Counted from the first letter of the stretch, positions 26,570 through 38,514 are shown. The stretch: DNA of 64,000 nt from Vogesella sp. LIG4 (GCF_900090205.1 NZ_LT607802.1:1651215-1715214); one strand, 5' to 3'. The notes: generated by a model from the letters alone, not told the origin. Numbers and translations: made by a program.

Positions 26570-29500
26570 ATGCCGCTCAACTTGTATCAATCCAACCGCC
26601 TGGAAGCGCTGGGCATCCTCTACCGCCACCTGACTGACAGCCCGCTGGACGATCCGTTCGCGCCGGAAGTGGTGATGGTGCAAAGCCGCGGCATGGGGCG
26701 CTGGCTCACCTTGCAGCTGGCGCGCGCGCGCGGGCTGACGGCGAATATGGAGTTCGTGCTGCCGGCCGGCTTTGGCTGGCGGCTGATGAAAACCGTGCTG
26801 CCGGAGCTGCCGCCCAAGTCCGCCTTCGCGCCCGAGGTGCTCACCTGGCGGCTGATGGCGCTGCTGCCCACCCTGCACGGCGAGCCGTTCACCCCGCTGA
26901 CGCGCTACCTGCAGGGCGGCGCGCTGGCCTGCCACGAACTGGCCGGCAAGATCGCCGACATCTACGACCAATACCTGGTGTTCCGCCCGGAGTGGATACG
27001 CGCCTGGCAGGCCGGCCAGCGGCTGGACCTGGGCGAGGATGAAGCCTGGCAGGCGGCGCTGTGGCAGCAGCTGGCCGCCAGTGTGCCCGGTCGCCACCGC
27101 GTGGCGATGCTGGACGACTTCTTTGCCGCGCTGCGCCGCGAGCACCTGCCGCAGCGGGTGTCGGTATTCGGCATCGCCACCCTGGCGCCGATGTACCTGG
27201 CGCTGCTCAAGCGCATGGCCGAGCTCACCGAGGTCAACGTGTTCCTGCTCAACCCCAGCGAAGCCTACTGGGGCGACATCATCGATGCCCGCGGCCAGCT
27301 CAAGCTGTTCGCCCACGGCGAGCAGGCCGACAGCGGCCACCCGCTGCTGGCCTCGTTGGGGCAGCAGGGGCGCGACTTCTTCGATGAAATCGCCGGCGGC
27401 ATCCACGAGCCGGTATCCGCCTTCGTGGCGCCGGAGGGCAATGCACTGCTGCCGCGGCTGCAACGCGACATCCTGCAGCTGGCGGCGCCTGCGGCCAACC
27501 TTGTGCCACCGGCAGACGAGCGCTCCATCGTCTGCCACATCGCGCACAGCCCGATGCGCGAGCTGGAAGTGCTCAAGGACCAGCTGCTGGCGATGCTGGC
27601 CGCCGACCCCACGCTCACCCCGGCCGATATCGCGGTGCTGACGCCGGACATCAACAGCTACGCACCGTATATCGATGCGGTATTCGGCTACCGCGCCGAC
27701 GCGCCGTCCATCCCCTACAGCATCGCCGACCGCCGCATCGCGCGCGAAGTGCCGCTGCTGGCCACCTTCGGCGCGGTGCTGGAACTGGCCGACTCGCGCT
27801 TTGCCGCCGCCGACGTGCTGGCACTGCTGGACTGCCAGCCGCTGCTGGCGCGCTTCGGCCTGCGCGACGAAGACGTGACCCTGCTCACCGACTGGGTGCG
27901 CGGCGCCGGCATCCGCTGGGGGCGCGATGCCGCCCACAAGGCGGAACTGGGGCTGCCGGACGAAGCGGCACATACCTGGCGCTGGGGGCTGGACCGCCTG
28001 CTGCTGGGCACCGTGCTGCCGGCCGGCCTCGCCGGCGACGGCATGCCACTGTTCGGCGACCTGCTGCCGGACAGCGCCGCCCAGGGCCAGGTGGCCGCGC
28101 GGCTGGCCAGCCTGGCCGCGCTGTTCGAGCAGCTGGATGGCCTGGCGCGGCTGTGGGCGCAGCCGGCATCCATCGCCGACTGGGCCGAGCGCCTGCGCAA
28201 CGCCGCCGCGCAGCTGTTCCAGGTGGACGAAGACGGCGAGGCGGCGCTGCAGCTACTGCACCAGATTGCCGACGAACTGGCCGCCGATGCCGCGTTGGCC
28301 GGTTTCGACGGCAGCGTGCCGCTGCCGGTGGTGCGCGACGCAGTGCTGCGCCAGCTGGAAATGTCCTCCAGCGGCGGCTTCCTCACCGGCGGCCTCACCT
28401 TCTGCGCCATGGTGCCGATGCGCTCCATCCCGTTCCGCGTACTGTGCCTGGTGGGCATGAACGACGGCGCCTACCCGCGCGACGAGCGCCCGGTGAGCTT
28501 CGACCTGGTGGCGCGGCACCCGAAAAAGGGCGACCGCTCGCGCCGCTTCGACGACCGCTACCTGTTCCTGGAAGCCATCCTCTCCGCCCGCGACACCCTG
28601 TACCTGAGCTGGGTTGGCCGCAGCGTGCGCAGCGACGAGCCGTTGCCGCCATCGCCGCTGGTGGCCGAGCTGCTGGATACGCTGGCGGCGATGCGCGGCG
28701 GCGACATCTCCACCGCCATCACCACCCGCCACCCGCTGCAGCCGTTCTCGCGCCGCTACTACGACGGCACGCTGCCCAGCTACGAGCCACTGTGGGCCGA
28801 CGCACTGCTGCAGCCGCCGGCCACGCCGCAGCCGTTTGCTGCCGAGCTGGATGCCCCGCCACCGCCGGTGGTGCACATCGCCGACTTCTTGCGCTTCTGG
28901 CAGAACCCGGTGCGCGCCTGGCTGGCGGACAGGCTGGGGCTGAAGCTGGAGCGACTGGCCGACGAACTGCCGGGGCGCGAGCCATTCAGCATCGAGCGCG
29001 ACAGTCGTGGCGAAGTGCGCGACACCCTGGTGCAGGCCATGCTGGCCGGCAAACCGCTGCGCGTGGCCGAGGCGCGGCTGCAGGGCCAGGGGCTGCTGCC
29101 GGATGCCGCGCTGGGCGACGCCTGCCTGACGCAGGAACGCGCCGCCAGCGCCCGCTTCGCCAGCCGCCTGCCGCAGAGCCTGCTGTCCGCGCCGCTGCCG
29201 CCGCAGCCGGTGCGGCTGGACATCGGCGGCGTCACCCTGCTGGGCGAGCTGGCCGGCCTGCGCCCGGAAGGGCTGCAGCGCGTGGTGCCGCGCAAGGCCT
29301 ACGCCACCGAAATCATCCGCCTGTGGCTGGAGCACCTGATCAGGTTGGCCGCAGCGGTGCCCGGCGTGGCGGCGGACAGCCGGCTGTATGCCGACGACGG
29401 CGTGCACGGCTTTGGCGCGGCGGACGGGGAGGGCATGCCGCTGGAGGCGCCCGCGCTGCTGGCGGCCTGGCTGGCGCGCTATCTGCAGGGCCAGCGCCAG

Positions 29501-29746
29501 CCGCTGCCGCTGTTCGCCCGCACCTCGCTGGCCTATGCCCGCGCCAAGCCGGGCGAGGAAATGAAGAAAGCGCAGGCGGAGTGGGACCCGGATTTCGTCG
29601 GCGACTACAGCGCGCCGCAAAGCCAGGATGCGGCCAACTTGCTGGCCTTCCGCCACCTGGAGCCACTGTCCGACCCGCTGTTCACCCAGCTGGCGGAAAC
29701 GCTGCTGCGGCCGCTGGTGGCCGCTCTTGAAAGCCATAACGACTGA
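26570..29746 (+). CDS. recC: Exodeoxyribonuclease V gamma subunit RecC
   Basis: Chi-recognising subunit of the RecBCD helicase-nuclease, which repairs double-strand breaks and destroys linear foreign DNA. The 1058-aa protein opens with the RecC phrase MPLNLYQSNRLEAL, then VQSRGMGRWLTLQLA, TFGAVLELADSRF and CLVGMNDGAYPRDERP..FDL (about 630-645). Four copies of the dispersed word lie in it; at 29338-29353 RLAA is spelled AGG TTG GCC GCA. recB follows one nucleotide after the stop. Confidence 0.95.
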   Translation: MPLNLYQSNRLEALGILYRHLTDSPLDDPFAPEVVMVQSRGMGRWLTLQLARARGLTANMEFVLPAGFGWRLMKTVLPELPPKSAFAPEVLTWRLMALLPTLHGEPFTPLTRYLQGGALACHELAGKIADIYDQYLVFRPEWIRAWQAGQRLDLGEDEAWQAALWQQLAASVPGRHRVAMLDDFFAALRREHLPQRVSVFGIATLAPMYLALLKRMAELTEVNVFLLNPSEAYWGDIIDARGQLKLFAHGEQADSGHPLLASLGQQGRDFFDEIAGGIHEPVSAFVAPEGNALLPRLQRDILQLAAPAANLVPPADERSIVCHIAHSPMRELEVLKDQLLAMLAADPTLTPADIAVLTPDINSYAPYIDAVFGYRADAPSIPYSIADRRIAREVPLLATFGAVLELADSRFAAADVLALLDCQPLLARFGLRDEDVTLLTDWVRGAGIRWGRDAAHKAELGLPDEAAHTWRWGLDRLLLGTVLPAGLAGDGMPLFGDLLPDSAAQGQVAARLASLAALFEQLDGLARLWAQPASIADWAERLRNAAAQLFQVDEDGEAALQLLHQIADELAADAALAGFDGSVPLPVVRDAVLRQLEMSSSGGFLTGGLTFCAMVPMRSIPFRVLCLVGMNDGAYPRDERPVSFDLVARHPKKGDRSRRFDDRYLFLEAILSARDTLYLSWVGRSVRSDEPLPPSPLVAELLDTLAAMRGGDISTAITTRHPLQPFSRRYYDGTLPSYEPLWADALLQPPATPQPFAAELDAPPPPVVHIADFLRFWQNPVRAWLADRLGLKLERLADELPGREPFSIERDSRGEVRDTLVQAMLAGKPLRVAEARLQGQGLLPDAALGDACLTQERAASARFASRLPQSLLSAPLPPQPVRLDIGGVTLLGELAGLRPEGLQRVVPRKAYATEIIRLWLEHLIRLAAAVPGVAADSRLYADDGVHGFGAADGEGMPLEAPALLAAWLARYLQGQRQPLPLFARTSLAYARAKPGEEMKKAQAEWDPDFVGDYSAPQSQDAANLLAFRHLEPLSDPLFTQLAETLLRPLVAALESHND

Positions 29747-29747
29747 T

Positions 29748-32700
29748 ATGCATCCCCTGGACGCCCTCAACTGCCCGCTCGCGGGCGTGAATCTGATCGA
29801 AGCCTCGGCCGGTACCGGCAAGACCTGGACCATCGCCGCGCTGTACACCCGGCTGCTGCTGGAGGACGCGCCGGATGGCTCGCCGCCGCCGTCGCTGGAC
29901 AAGCTGCTGGTGGTTACCTACACCAAGGCTGCTACCGCCGAGCTGCGCGAGCGCTTGCGGCGGCGGCTGGTGGAACTGGCGCTGGTACTGGACGGCGGGC
30001 AGACCGACGACGGCTTCCTGCGCGCGCTGGCCGACAGGTTGGCCGCAGGCGATCCGGCGCTGACGCGCGAGCGGCTGCGCGCCGCCATCAACGGCTTCGA
30101 CGCTGCCGCCATCTACACCATCCACGGCTTCTGCCAGCGCGTGCTCACCGATGCGGCGTTCGACAGCGGCCAGACCTTTGCCGCCACGCTGGAGGTGGAC
30201 AAGCAGGCCGACCTGCAGCAGCTGGCGGATGACTTCTGGCGCCAGCACATCGTGGGCCAGCCGCAGTTGGCGCAGGTGCTGGCCGAAAACGGCGACACCC
30301 CGGACGCCTGGCTGGCCGAGGTGCGGCCCTATCTGTCCAAGCCCTATTTGCAGTTGCCGGCGCTGGACAGCGGCGAGCTGCTGGCGCTGCGCGATGCCGC
30401 CGCCGCGGCCTGGGCGCCGTTGCAGGCGGACAGCACGGCGCTGGCCGACGGCGGCGAGCTGCTGCTGGCCGCGCAGGGGCTGAAGCAGACCAGCTACAAA
30501 CCGGCGCAGTGCCAGCGCTACCTGCGCCTGCTGCAGCTGCTGGTGGCCGATGCCAGCCTGCCGCAGCTGTCGTCCAGCCAGGCCAAGGACCTGGGGCGGC
30601 TCGGCCAGAGCCAGCTCGACGCCGGCGCCAGCAAGGGCGCCACCGCGCCGCAGCACCGGCTGTACCGGCTGGTGGAAGACTGGCTGATGGCGTGGGAGCG
30701 CTACGCTGCCGCGCTGGATCGCCACCTTGCCGGCCTCAAGCTGCAGCTGATCCAGTGGATAGACCGCCACGCGGTAGAGCAGCGCCGCGCCAGCCGCAGC
30801 CGTGGCTTTGATGACCTGCTCACCGATCTGGCCGCGGCGCTGGACGATGCCGAACACGGCCCAAGGTTGGCCGCACGCATCGCCGGCGATTTCGCCATCG
30901 CGCTGATCGACGAATTCCAGGATACCGACCCGCTGCAGTACCGCATCTTCCGCCGTGCCTTTGTGCAGCAGGGGAGGCCGGTGTTCATGGTGGGCGACCC
31001 CAAGCAGGCCATCTACAGCTTTCGCGGCGCCGACATCTTTGCCTACCTGAGTGCGCGCGACGACGCGCCGGCCGAGCGCCAGTACACGCTGGACACCAAC
31101 CGCCGCTCGCAGCAGCCGCTGGTGGACGCGGTGAACCGGCTGTTCGCGCGGCCACAGCCCTTCCTGCTGGACGGCATCGGCTACCACCCGGTGGCGGCGG
31201 CGCCGGCTGGCGGCAGCCGGCTGCTGCTGGACGACGGCGATGCCGCCTTCAACCTGCTCACCTTTCCTGCCAGCGACAACCCCAAGGGCATCAACAAGGG
31301 CGATGCCACCGCCTACGCCGCCGAGGCCACCGCGCACGAGATTGCGCGGCTGCTGGCGCTGGCGCGCGACGGCAGGGCGCAGCTGGAGAAGGGCGGCCAG
31401 GCACGGCCGCTGGCCGGCGGCGACATGGCGGTGCTGGTGGCCACCCACCGCCAGGGCGACGCGGTGCGCGCGGCACTGGGCGCCCGTGGCGTGCAGGCGG
31501 TGGCGCTGACGCAGGAAAGCGTGTTTGCCAGCGCCGAGGCCGGCGAGCTGCTGGTGCTGCTGCGCGCCTGGGCCGAGCCGGCGGCGGAGGGCCGGCTCAA
31601 GGTGCTGTGCGCCAGCGAGCTGGTGGGGCTGAATGCCGCCCAACTGCTGGCGCTGACCGAGGACGAGGCGGCGTGGGAAGTGCGGCTTGCGGCCAACCAG
31701 CAGGATCACAAACAGTGGCAGCAACGCGGCTTCATGTCCGCCTGGCGCGGCTTCATGGCGCGCGAGCAGCTGGCGGCGCGGCTGCTGCCGCTGCCGGACG
31801 GCGAGCGCCGGCTCACCAACCTCGGCCACCTGGCCGAGCTGCTGCAGCAGGAAAGCGAGCGCGTGGCCGGCATTGCGCCGCTGCTGGCGTGGTTCGAAGG
31901 CCAGGTGGCCAGCCCGCCGGCCGGCGAGGAGGCGTTGCTGCGGCTGGAAAGCGATGCAGAGCTGGTGAAGATCGTCACCATCCATACTTCCAAGGGCCTA
32001 CAGTACCCGCTGGTGTTCTGCCCCTTCTTGTGGGACGGCGCGCTGGAGCGCCGCGACACCACCTTCTGGCGCTACCGCGACGGCGACTCCTCCTGGCTGG
32101 CGCCGCAGGCGCTGGTGAGCGACGAGGCGCGGCAGGCGGCGCGCAGTGAAATGCTGGCCGAGAAACTGCGCCTGCTGTACGTGGCGCTGACCCGCGCCGA
32201 GCACCGCCAGTACCTGCTGTGGGGCCATGTGCAGAAGATGCAGACCGCGGCGCTGTCCTGGCTGCTGCACGGCGGCGCAGCGGCGGATCTGGCCGCGCTG
32301 GAGCAGGGCGAGCTGTCCGATGCTGCCATCCATGCCGACCTGGCGGCGTTCGCTGCCGGCATTGCCGGCGCGGCGGCCTGCCGCGAAGTGGATGTGGCGC
32401 TCAACCCGCTGCCTGCCTTGCAGCAGGCGGGCTTCCAGCCGCAGCTGGCGCGTGTAGAGCGCCCGCTGTACACGCCGTGGCGCATCAGCAGCTTCACCCA
32501 CCTGACCAGCCACCTGCACGGCAGCGCGCCGTTGCCGGCGGCAGCGGAGGCGCCGGACCACGACCACGGCCCGCTGCAGGAACCGGATGCCGAGCTGGCG
32601 CGGGACCGTTTCAGCTTCCCGCGCGGCGCCCGCGCCGGTACCTGCCTGCACGATATGTTCGAGCGCGTGGACTTCACCCGGCCGGAAGGTTGGCCGCAAG

Positions 32701-33305
32701 CGGTGGCCGAGGCGCTGCAGAAGCACGGCTTCGACCCGCTGTGGCAGGACGCGGCATTGGCGATGCTGGCCAGCAGCATCAACAGCGAGATCGCCCCCGG
32801 CGTGCGGCTGGCGGACATTCCGCCGGCGCGGCGGCGGGTGGAGATGGAGTTCACCCTGCCGGCCGATGGCCTGAACCTGCCGGCCCTCAAGCGCATCCTC
32901 GCCGACCCGGCTAACGGCCTGGCCGAGCCGCTGCGCGCTGCCGCCGCCACGCTCAGCTTCGAGCGGGTGCAGGGCTATCTGAAAGGCTTCATCGACCTGG
33001 CCTTCATCGCCGGCGACGCGCTGTGGCTGGTGGATTACAAGTCCAACCACCTGGGCGACGGCTACGCGGCCTATGGCCAGCCGGCGCTGGCCGCCTCCAT
33101 CGCCCGCGAACACTACTACCTGCAATACCTGATCTACAGCGTGGCGCTGCGCCGCTACCTGGCGCAGCGCGCACCGCAGCTGCGCCTGGGCGGCGTGCGC
33201 TACCTCTACCTGCGCGGGGTGGACGGCAGCGGCAAGGGCGTGTGGTGCGATGCGCCGTCCGATGCGCTGCTGGATGCGCTGGACGGGCTGTTCCGCGCCG
33301 GGTAG
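29748..33305 (+). CDS. recB: Exodeoxyribonuclease V beta subunit RecB
   Basis: 3'-5' helicase and nuclease subunit of RecBCD. The 1185-aa protein has Walker A (EASAGTGKTWTIAAL, about 18-32), TIHGFCQRVL, the helicase motif LIDEFQDTDPLQYRIF, GDPKQAIYSFRGAD, VTIHTSKGLQYPLVF and the C-terminal nuclease motif LVDYKSN. Start at 29748, just after the recC stop; the longer open frame overlaps recC. Four copies of the word fall in it (30038, 30866, 31688, 32689), two as AGG TTG GCC GCA. recD is not next but 2.6 kb on, after pap. Confidence 0.95.
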   Translation: MHPLDALNCPLAGVNLIEASAGTGKTWTIAALYTRLLLEDAPDGSPPPSLDKLLVVTYTKAATAELRERLRRRLVELALVLDGGQTDDGFLRALADRLAAGDPALTRERLRAAINGFDAAAIYTIHGFCQRVLTDAAFDSGQTFAATLEVDKQADLQQLADDFWRQHIVGQPQLAQVLAENGDTPDAWLAEVRPYLSKPYLQLPALDSGELLALRDAAAAAWAPLQADSTALADGGELLLAAQGLKQTSYKPAQCQRYLRLLQLLVADASLPQLSSSQAKDLGRLGQSQLDAGASKGATAPQHRLYRLVEDWLMAWERYAAALDRHLAGLKLQLIQWIDRHAVEQRRASRSRGFDDLLTDLAAALDDAEHGPRLAARIAGDFAIALIDEFQDTDPLQYRIFRRAFVQQGRPVFMVGDPKQAIYSFRGADIFAYLSARDDAPAERQYTLDTNRRSQQPLVDAVNRLFARPQPFLLDGIGYHPVAAAPAGGSRLLLDDGDAAFNLLTFPASDNPKGINKGDATAYAAEATAHEIARLLALARDGRAQLEKGGQARPLAGGDMAVLVATHRQGDAVRAALGARGVQAVALTQESVFASAEAGELLVLLRAWAEPAAEGRLKVLCASELVGLNAAQLLALTEDEAAWEVRLAANQQDHKQWQQRGFMSAWRGFMAREQLAARLLPLPDGERRLTNLGHLAELLQQESERVAGIAPLLAWFEGQVASPPAGEEALLRLESDAELVKIVTIHTSKGLQYPLVFCPFLWDGALERRDTTFWRYRDGDSSWLAPQALVSDEARQAARSEMLAEKLRLLYVALTRAEHRQYLLWGHVQKMQTAALSWLLHGGAAADLAALEQGELSDAAIHADLAAFAAGIAGAAACREVDVALNPLPALQQAGFQPQLARVERPLYTPWRISSFTHLTSHLHGSAPLPAAAEAPDHDHGPLQEPDAELARDRFSFPRGARAGTCLHDMFERVDFTRPEGWPQAVAEALQKHGFDPLWQDAALAMLASSINSEIAPGVRLADIPPARRRVEMEFTLPADGLNLPALKRILADPANGLAEPLRAAAATLSFERVQGYLKGFIDLAFIAGDALWLVDYKSNHLGDGYAAYGQPALAASIAREHYYLQYLIYSVALRRYLAQRAPQLRLGGVRYLYLRGVDGSGKGVWCDAPSDALLDALDGLFRAG

Positions 33306-33358
33306 GGCATTTCGTCGCCCGGATGCGCTGCGCGTATCCGGGCTGCGCTACACGGGCA
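33306..33358. repeat. Short palindromic intergenic element
   Basis: CGCCCGGATGCGCTGC and GCGTATCCGGGC form an imperfect REP-like hairpin between recB and the convergent secreted-protein gene. Other copies were not found in this window. Confidence 0.4.
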
Positions 33359-34162
33359 TCAATTCGTGCTGCTGATATTTTCGTGCTGCAGGAATTGCAG
33401 CAGGGGCGGCACGTCGCTGAAGGCGTCCTCATGCCTGCCGAAGGCCGCGTTCATGTGAACCTGTACGTTTTGTGCCCACTCGCTCAGCCGGGCAACGAAG
33501 GCCACGCGCCTGGGGTCCTGGCCGATGAAGTCCTTGTACCAGCCGCTGGCGCCCCAGATCGGTTCCGCGTCGCGTGGCAGGCCAAAGTATTCGGGGTTGA
33601 CCTCTATCTTGTAGCTCAGTCGGCGCCCCTTGCTGGCATAGCGGGTAAATTCGGCTTTGAGCACAGTCGGGGGAAGCTGGATGTGTTTTGCCCGCAACCA
33701 GACCAGGTATTGCTGAAACTGGCCGGTGGGCGAGCTGAAAAATCGCACGTTATGGTTGATGGTGGCGCAGTTGACGTTGCTGAAGTCGCCGCCCAGCGAC
33801 TGCTTCCACAAGTAGTCGTTCCGCTTGCAGGGCTCGTCGGTCCAGTTGTCGTACGATGAGTTGGTACCCAGGTTGGCCGACATATCGACGGTTGCCACCA
33901 GTGTGTGGTTGGCAACCACGATCAGGTAGGCGCGACCGGAAGGTATGAAGTTGGGGGACGAGCCCCAACTGCCTTTGAACAGCCCCAGCAACTGGGTGTC
34001 GCCGACGGGCAGCAAGGGGTAGCCGCCAAGGCTCGCATCAGCGGGAATCGGCTTGAACGGAACCAGCTCGGCCGAGTTGTCGCTATCAAACAGTTCGTAT
34101 GCGCTGGCCATGGTGGCGCAGGCAGCGAGACAACATCCAACAAGCAGGCTGCTGATTTTCAT
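33359..34162 (-). CDS. Secreted protein of unknown function, visibly lower GC
   Basis: 267-aa protein with a signal peptide (MKISSLLVGCCLAACATMASA). The mature part keeps PSGRAYLIVVANHTLVATVDMSA, WTDEPCKRNDYLW and WGASGWYKDFIGQ, with Cys pair CKR/NCA that could form a disulfide. I recognise no family. Codon use is mixed (TTG, AAA, GTA, AGT are common), GC is below that of neighbours, and no copy of the dispersed word is present, all as expected of a recent arrival. It sits, in reverse, between recB and pap-recD. Confidence 0.75.
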   Translation of the reverse strand: MKISSLLVGCCLAACATMASAYELFDSDNSAELVPFKPIPADASLGGYPLLPVGDTQLLGLFKGSWGSSPNFIPSGRAYLIVVANHTLVATVDMSANLGTNSSYDNWTDEPCKRNDYLWKQSLGGDFSNVNCATINHNVRFFSSPTGQFQQYLVWLRAKHIQLPPTVLKAEFTRYASKGRRLSYKIEVNPEYFGLPRDAEPIWGASGWYKDFIGQDPRRVAFVARLSEWAQNVQVHMNAAFGRHEDAFSDVPPLLQFLQHENISSTN

Positions 34163-34456
34163 GGTTATCCATCTTTGCGGGTTGCGTGGGGAGGCCCTGC
34201 GGGGCAGCGCTGTAGGGGATGCACTGTAGCTGGCAGCCTATATCCGCCAGGCACGCATCAGCCGGTTTTGTAGAGACTTGCTTGATCGATGACAAGCGAT
34301 TGTATCTGCCGTGTGGTTTTATGTCGTACCGCTGGGCAGGCAGGGGGGGGGCTTCACACCGCCACCACCGTCTGCCGCCACACTGCGTCCCGTTCTACAA
34401 TCACGTCATCATTGCCGCCAGCCTCATGCGGCCAACCTAATACCGGGAAGACCACC
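34163..34456. promoter_or_regulatory. Divergent gap with a G9 tract and a leader copy of the dispersed word
   Basis: 294 nt without a gene. A run of nine G lies at 34343-34351, about 105 nt upstream of pap, and a GTTGGCCGCA copy (reverse) at 34427-34436, 21 nt before the pap ATG. The base composition is lower in GC, like the orphan gene beside it. Confidence 0.4.
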
Positions 34457-35937
34457 ATGTTCGAATCCGCCGAGCTGGGCCACGTTATCGACAAGAGCAC
34501 CTACAAGGCCGAGGAGGCTGCGCTGCGCGAGGCACTGCTGGATGCGCAGTACGAATTGAAGCAGCGTGCCGACTGCCCGGTGCTGATCCTGATCCACGGC
34601 ATGGACGGCGCCGGCCGCGGCGAGACGCTGAACCAGATCAACGAATGGCTGGACCCGCGGCTGATTCACACCGCCGCCTTCGACAAGCCCAATGACGACG
34701 CGCGCGAGCGGCCGTGGATGTGGCGCTACTGGCGTGAGCTGCCGCAGAAGGGCCGCATCGGCATGTTCTTTGGCAGCTACTACTCCGACGCCATGTTCGA
34801 GCGCGTGGATGGCGGCAGCCGCGACGGGCTGGACCGCAAGCTGTTCGACATCCTGCGCCTGGAGCGCATGCTCACCAACGATGGCGTGCTGGTGCTCAAG
34901 TTCTGGCTGCACCTGACACGCGATGCGCAGAAAAAACGCTTCAAGGCGCTGGAGAAGGACCCAGCCACCGCCTGGCGCGTGCGCGAGGCGGACTGGAAGC
35001 ACTTCGAGCAGTACGACCGCATCAAGAAGGCGGCCGAGCACATCATGCGCCTCACCAACACCTCCAATTCGCCGTGGCTGGTGGTGAACGGCGAGGACGC
35101 CAACTACCGCAGCCTTACCGTTGGCCGCGCGCTGCTGTCGGCGCTGAAGCAACGGCTGGAGATGGACCACAACTGGCAGCCGCGCTCGGATGCGGCGCCG
35201 ATCACCCCGCCGCTGGACAACAAGCTGCTGCTGGAATCGCTGCCGCTAGACCAGCAGCTGTCCAAGAACGACTACCTGCAGCAGCTGGAAGCGCTGCAGG
35301 GGCGGCTGAACAAGCTCACCCGCCACCCGAAGTTTGCCGAGCATTCGCTGGTGCTGGTGTTCGAAGGCAACGACGCGGCGGGCAAGGGTGGGGCGATTCG
35401 CCGCATCACCCAGGCGCTGGATGCGCGGCGCTACCGCGTGGTGCCCATCGCCGCCCCCACCGAGGAGGAGCGTGCGCAGCCGTGGCTGTGGCGCTTCTGG
35501 CGCCACGTGCCGGGCAAGGGCAAGGTCACCATCTTCGACCGCTCCTGGTACGGCCGCGTGCTGGTGGAGCGGGTGGAAGGCTTTGCCGCCACGCCGGACT
35601 GGATGCGTGGCTATTACGAGATCAACGACTACGAGCACCAGCTGCACGAGAACGGCGCCGTGGTGCTCAAGTTCTGGCTGGCGATCAGCGCCGAGGAACA
35701 GCTGACGCGTTTCAAGGCGCGCGAGGATACCGGCTTCAAGCGCTTCAAGATCACCGACGAAGACTGGCGCAACCGCGACAAGTGGGACGACTACAAGCTG
35801 GCGGTGTGCGACATGATAGACCGCACCAGCACCACCGCCGTGCCGTGGACGCTGGTGCCGGCCAACAACAAGTACTACGCGCGCATCAAGGTGCTGACCA
35901 CGGTGTGCGAGGCGCTGGAAGCACGGCTGGGTAACTG

Positions 35938-35938
<1 letters not shown>
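34457..35938 (+). CDS. pap: Polyphosphate:AMP phosphotransferase (two-domain PPK2, class II)
   Basis: Transfers a phosphate from polyphosphate to AMP to give ADP. The 493-aa protein has two PPK2 halves. The C-terminal half is the catalytic type (VFEGNDAAGKGGAIRRI, about 305-321; FDRSWYGRVLVERVEGF). The N-terminal half has the variant HGMDGAGRGETLNQI and YWRELPQKGRIGMFFGSYYS. Length matches two-domain PAPs (about 475-500). Start at 34457 (MFESAELGH) is chosen over the frame open to 34289. Its TGA overlaps the recD ATG, so recD is made with it. Confidence 0.92.
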
Positions 35939-37644
<1,706 letters not shown>

Positions 37645-37656
37645 CCCGACCACATC

Positions 37657-37744
37657 CGTAGGGAGGGTTGGCCGCAGGCCATACCCGCGCGAGCTGGCAG
37701 CTGGCTGGGCGCGGGTATGAACCGCTGGTTCAACCCGCCCTACG
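37657..37744. repeat. Intergenic repeat R3, full copy (contains the dispersed word)
   Basis: CGTAGGGAGGGTTGGCCGCA ... GGTTCAACCCGCCCTACG, with GTTGGCCGCA at 37667-37676. Same arms as 4554-4635. Confidence 0.65.
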
Positions 37745-37789
37745 CATCCATCTATCCCCGCCAGTGGCGCCGGTAGCCGCAGGGGCACA

Positions 37790-37869
37790 CGTAGGGTGGG
37801 CAAAGGCCACTGGCCGTGCCCACCACCGCGATGGCTCTGGTGGGCACGCTGCGCTTTGCCCACCCTACG
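37790..37869. repeat. Intergenic repeat R1, full copy
   Basis: CGTAGGGTGGGCAAAGGCCA ... CGCTTTGCCCACCCTACG forms long inverted arms between recD and the DinB-like gene, likely ending transcription from both sides. Confidence 0.65.
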
Positions 37870-37872
37870 AAT

Positions 37873-38415
37873 CTACAGCGCCAGCAGATCCGGTATCCGT
37901 GGCAGCAAATCGGTCACACCCACGTCCACGCCGGCCTGGCTCAGCAGGGTGGTGGCCTGGCCGCGGTGGTGGGTCTGGTGGTTGAAGACGTGCAGCAGCA
38001 CGCTGCCGAACGGCCGCTGTGCGGCCACGCCTTTCATATTGTGGTAAGTCAGCGGCTGGGCCAGGTCGTCTTCGCTCACCTCGACCAGCAGCGCGCTGAT
38101 GATGGCATCCAGTTCGCTGCGGCGCGCCTGCATGGCGGCGAAGTCGGCGTACAGCGGCTGGTCCAGCTGTTGTGGCATTGCGGTGTCGGCCAGTGGCGCC
38201 AGCGCCTTGAAACGGGCTGGGTGGGCGGCGAAGCGCTTCAGCCACACGGTATCGGCCACCAGCAGGTGGTTGAGCGTGCCTTGCAGCGAGCCGAAGAAGG
38301 CGCCGCGCGCAGCGTTAAGCTCGTCCGCCGGCAGCGTGGCGGCGGCGTGGTACAGCTTGTCGTTCATCCACTGGTTGTAATCGGCCAGCAGGCGCAGGTG
38401 GTAGAGCAGGGACAT
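37873..38415 (-). CDS. DinB family protein
   Basis: 180-aa four-helix-bundle protein of the DinB/YfiT group, metal-dependent and often thiol-handling; true function unknown. The three metal-ligand His are likely H in LNHLLVADTVWL (about residue 49) and the two in FNHQTHHRGQATTLL (about 145-150). Starts MSLLYHLRLLADYNQWMNDKLY, typical. It runs in line with the DUF523 and MocR genes but after a 132-nt gap. Confidence 0.85.
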   Translation of the reverse strand: MSLLYHLRLLADYNQWMNDKLYHAAATLPADELNAARGAFFGSLQGTLNHLLVADTVWLKRFAAHPARFKALAPLADTAMPQQLDQPLYADFAAMQARRSELDAIISALLVEVSEDDLAQPLTYHNMKGVAAQRPFGSVLLHVFNHQTHHRGQATTLLSQAGVDVGVTDLLPRIPDLLAL

Positions 38416-38432
38416 GGCTTACTCCAGGGCCG

Positions 38433-38514
38433 CTCGAAAAACGCCCGCTTTCGATGCGATACGGCGTGACTCAGGAAATACGCCTTGTCGCGCCTGGCAA
38501 TCGGGCTTTTCGAG
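38433..38514. repeat. Long imperfect hairpin between the DUF523 and DinB-like genes
   Basis: CTCGAAAA-AC-GCCCG (38433-38447) pairs with CGGGC-TTTTCGAG (38502-38514), with inner GGCGT/ACGCC arms. About 80 nt. Found once here; it may be a mobile intergenic repeat. A GTTGGCCGCA copy follows (38526-38535). Confidence 0.4.

Noticed and set aside
34289..34456. Longer pap start
   Set aside because: The translation of this part is low-quality, crosses the G9 run, and lacks family likeness; MFESAELGH fits PAP starts.
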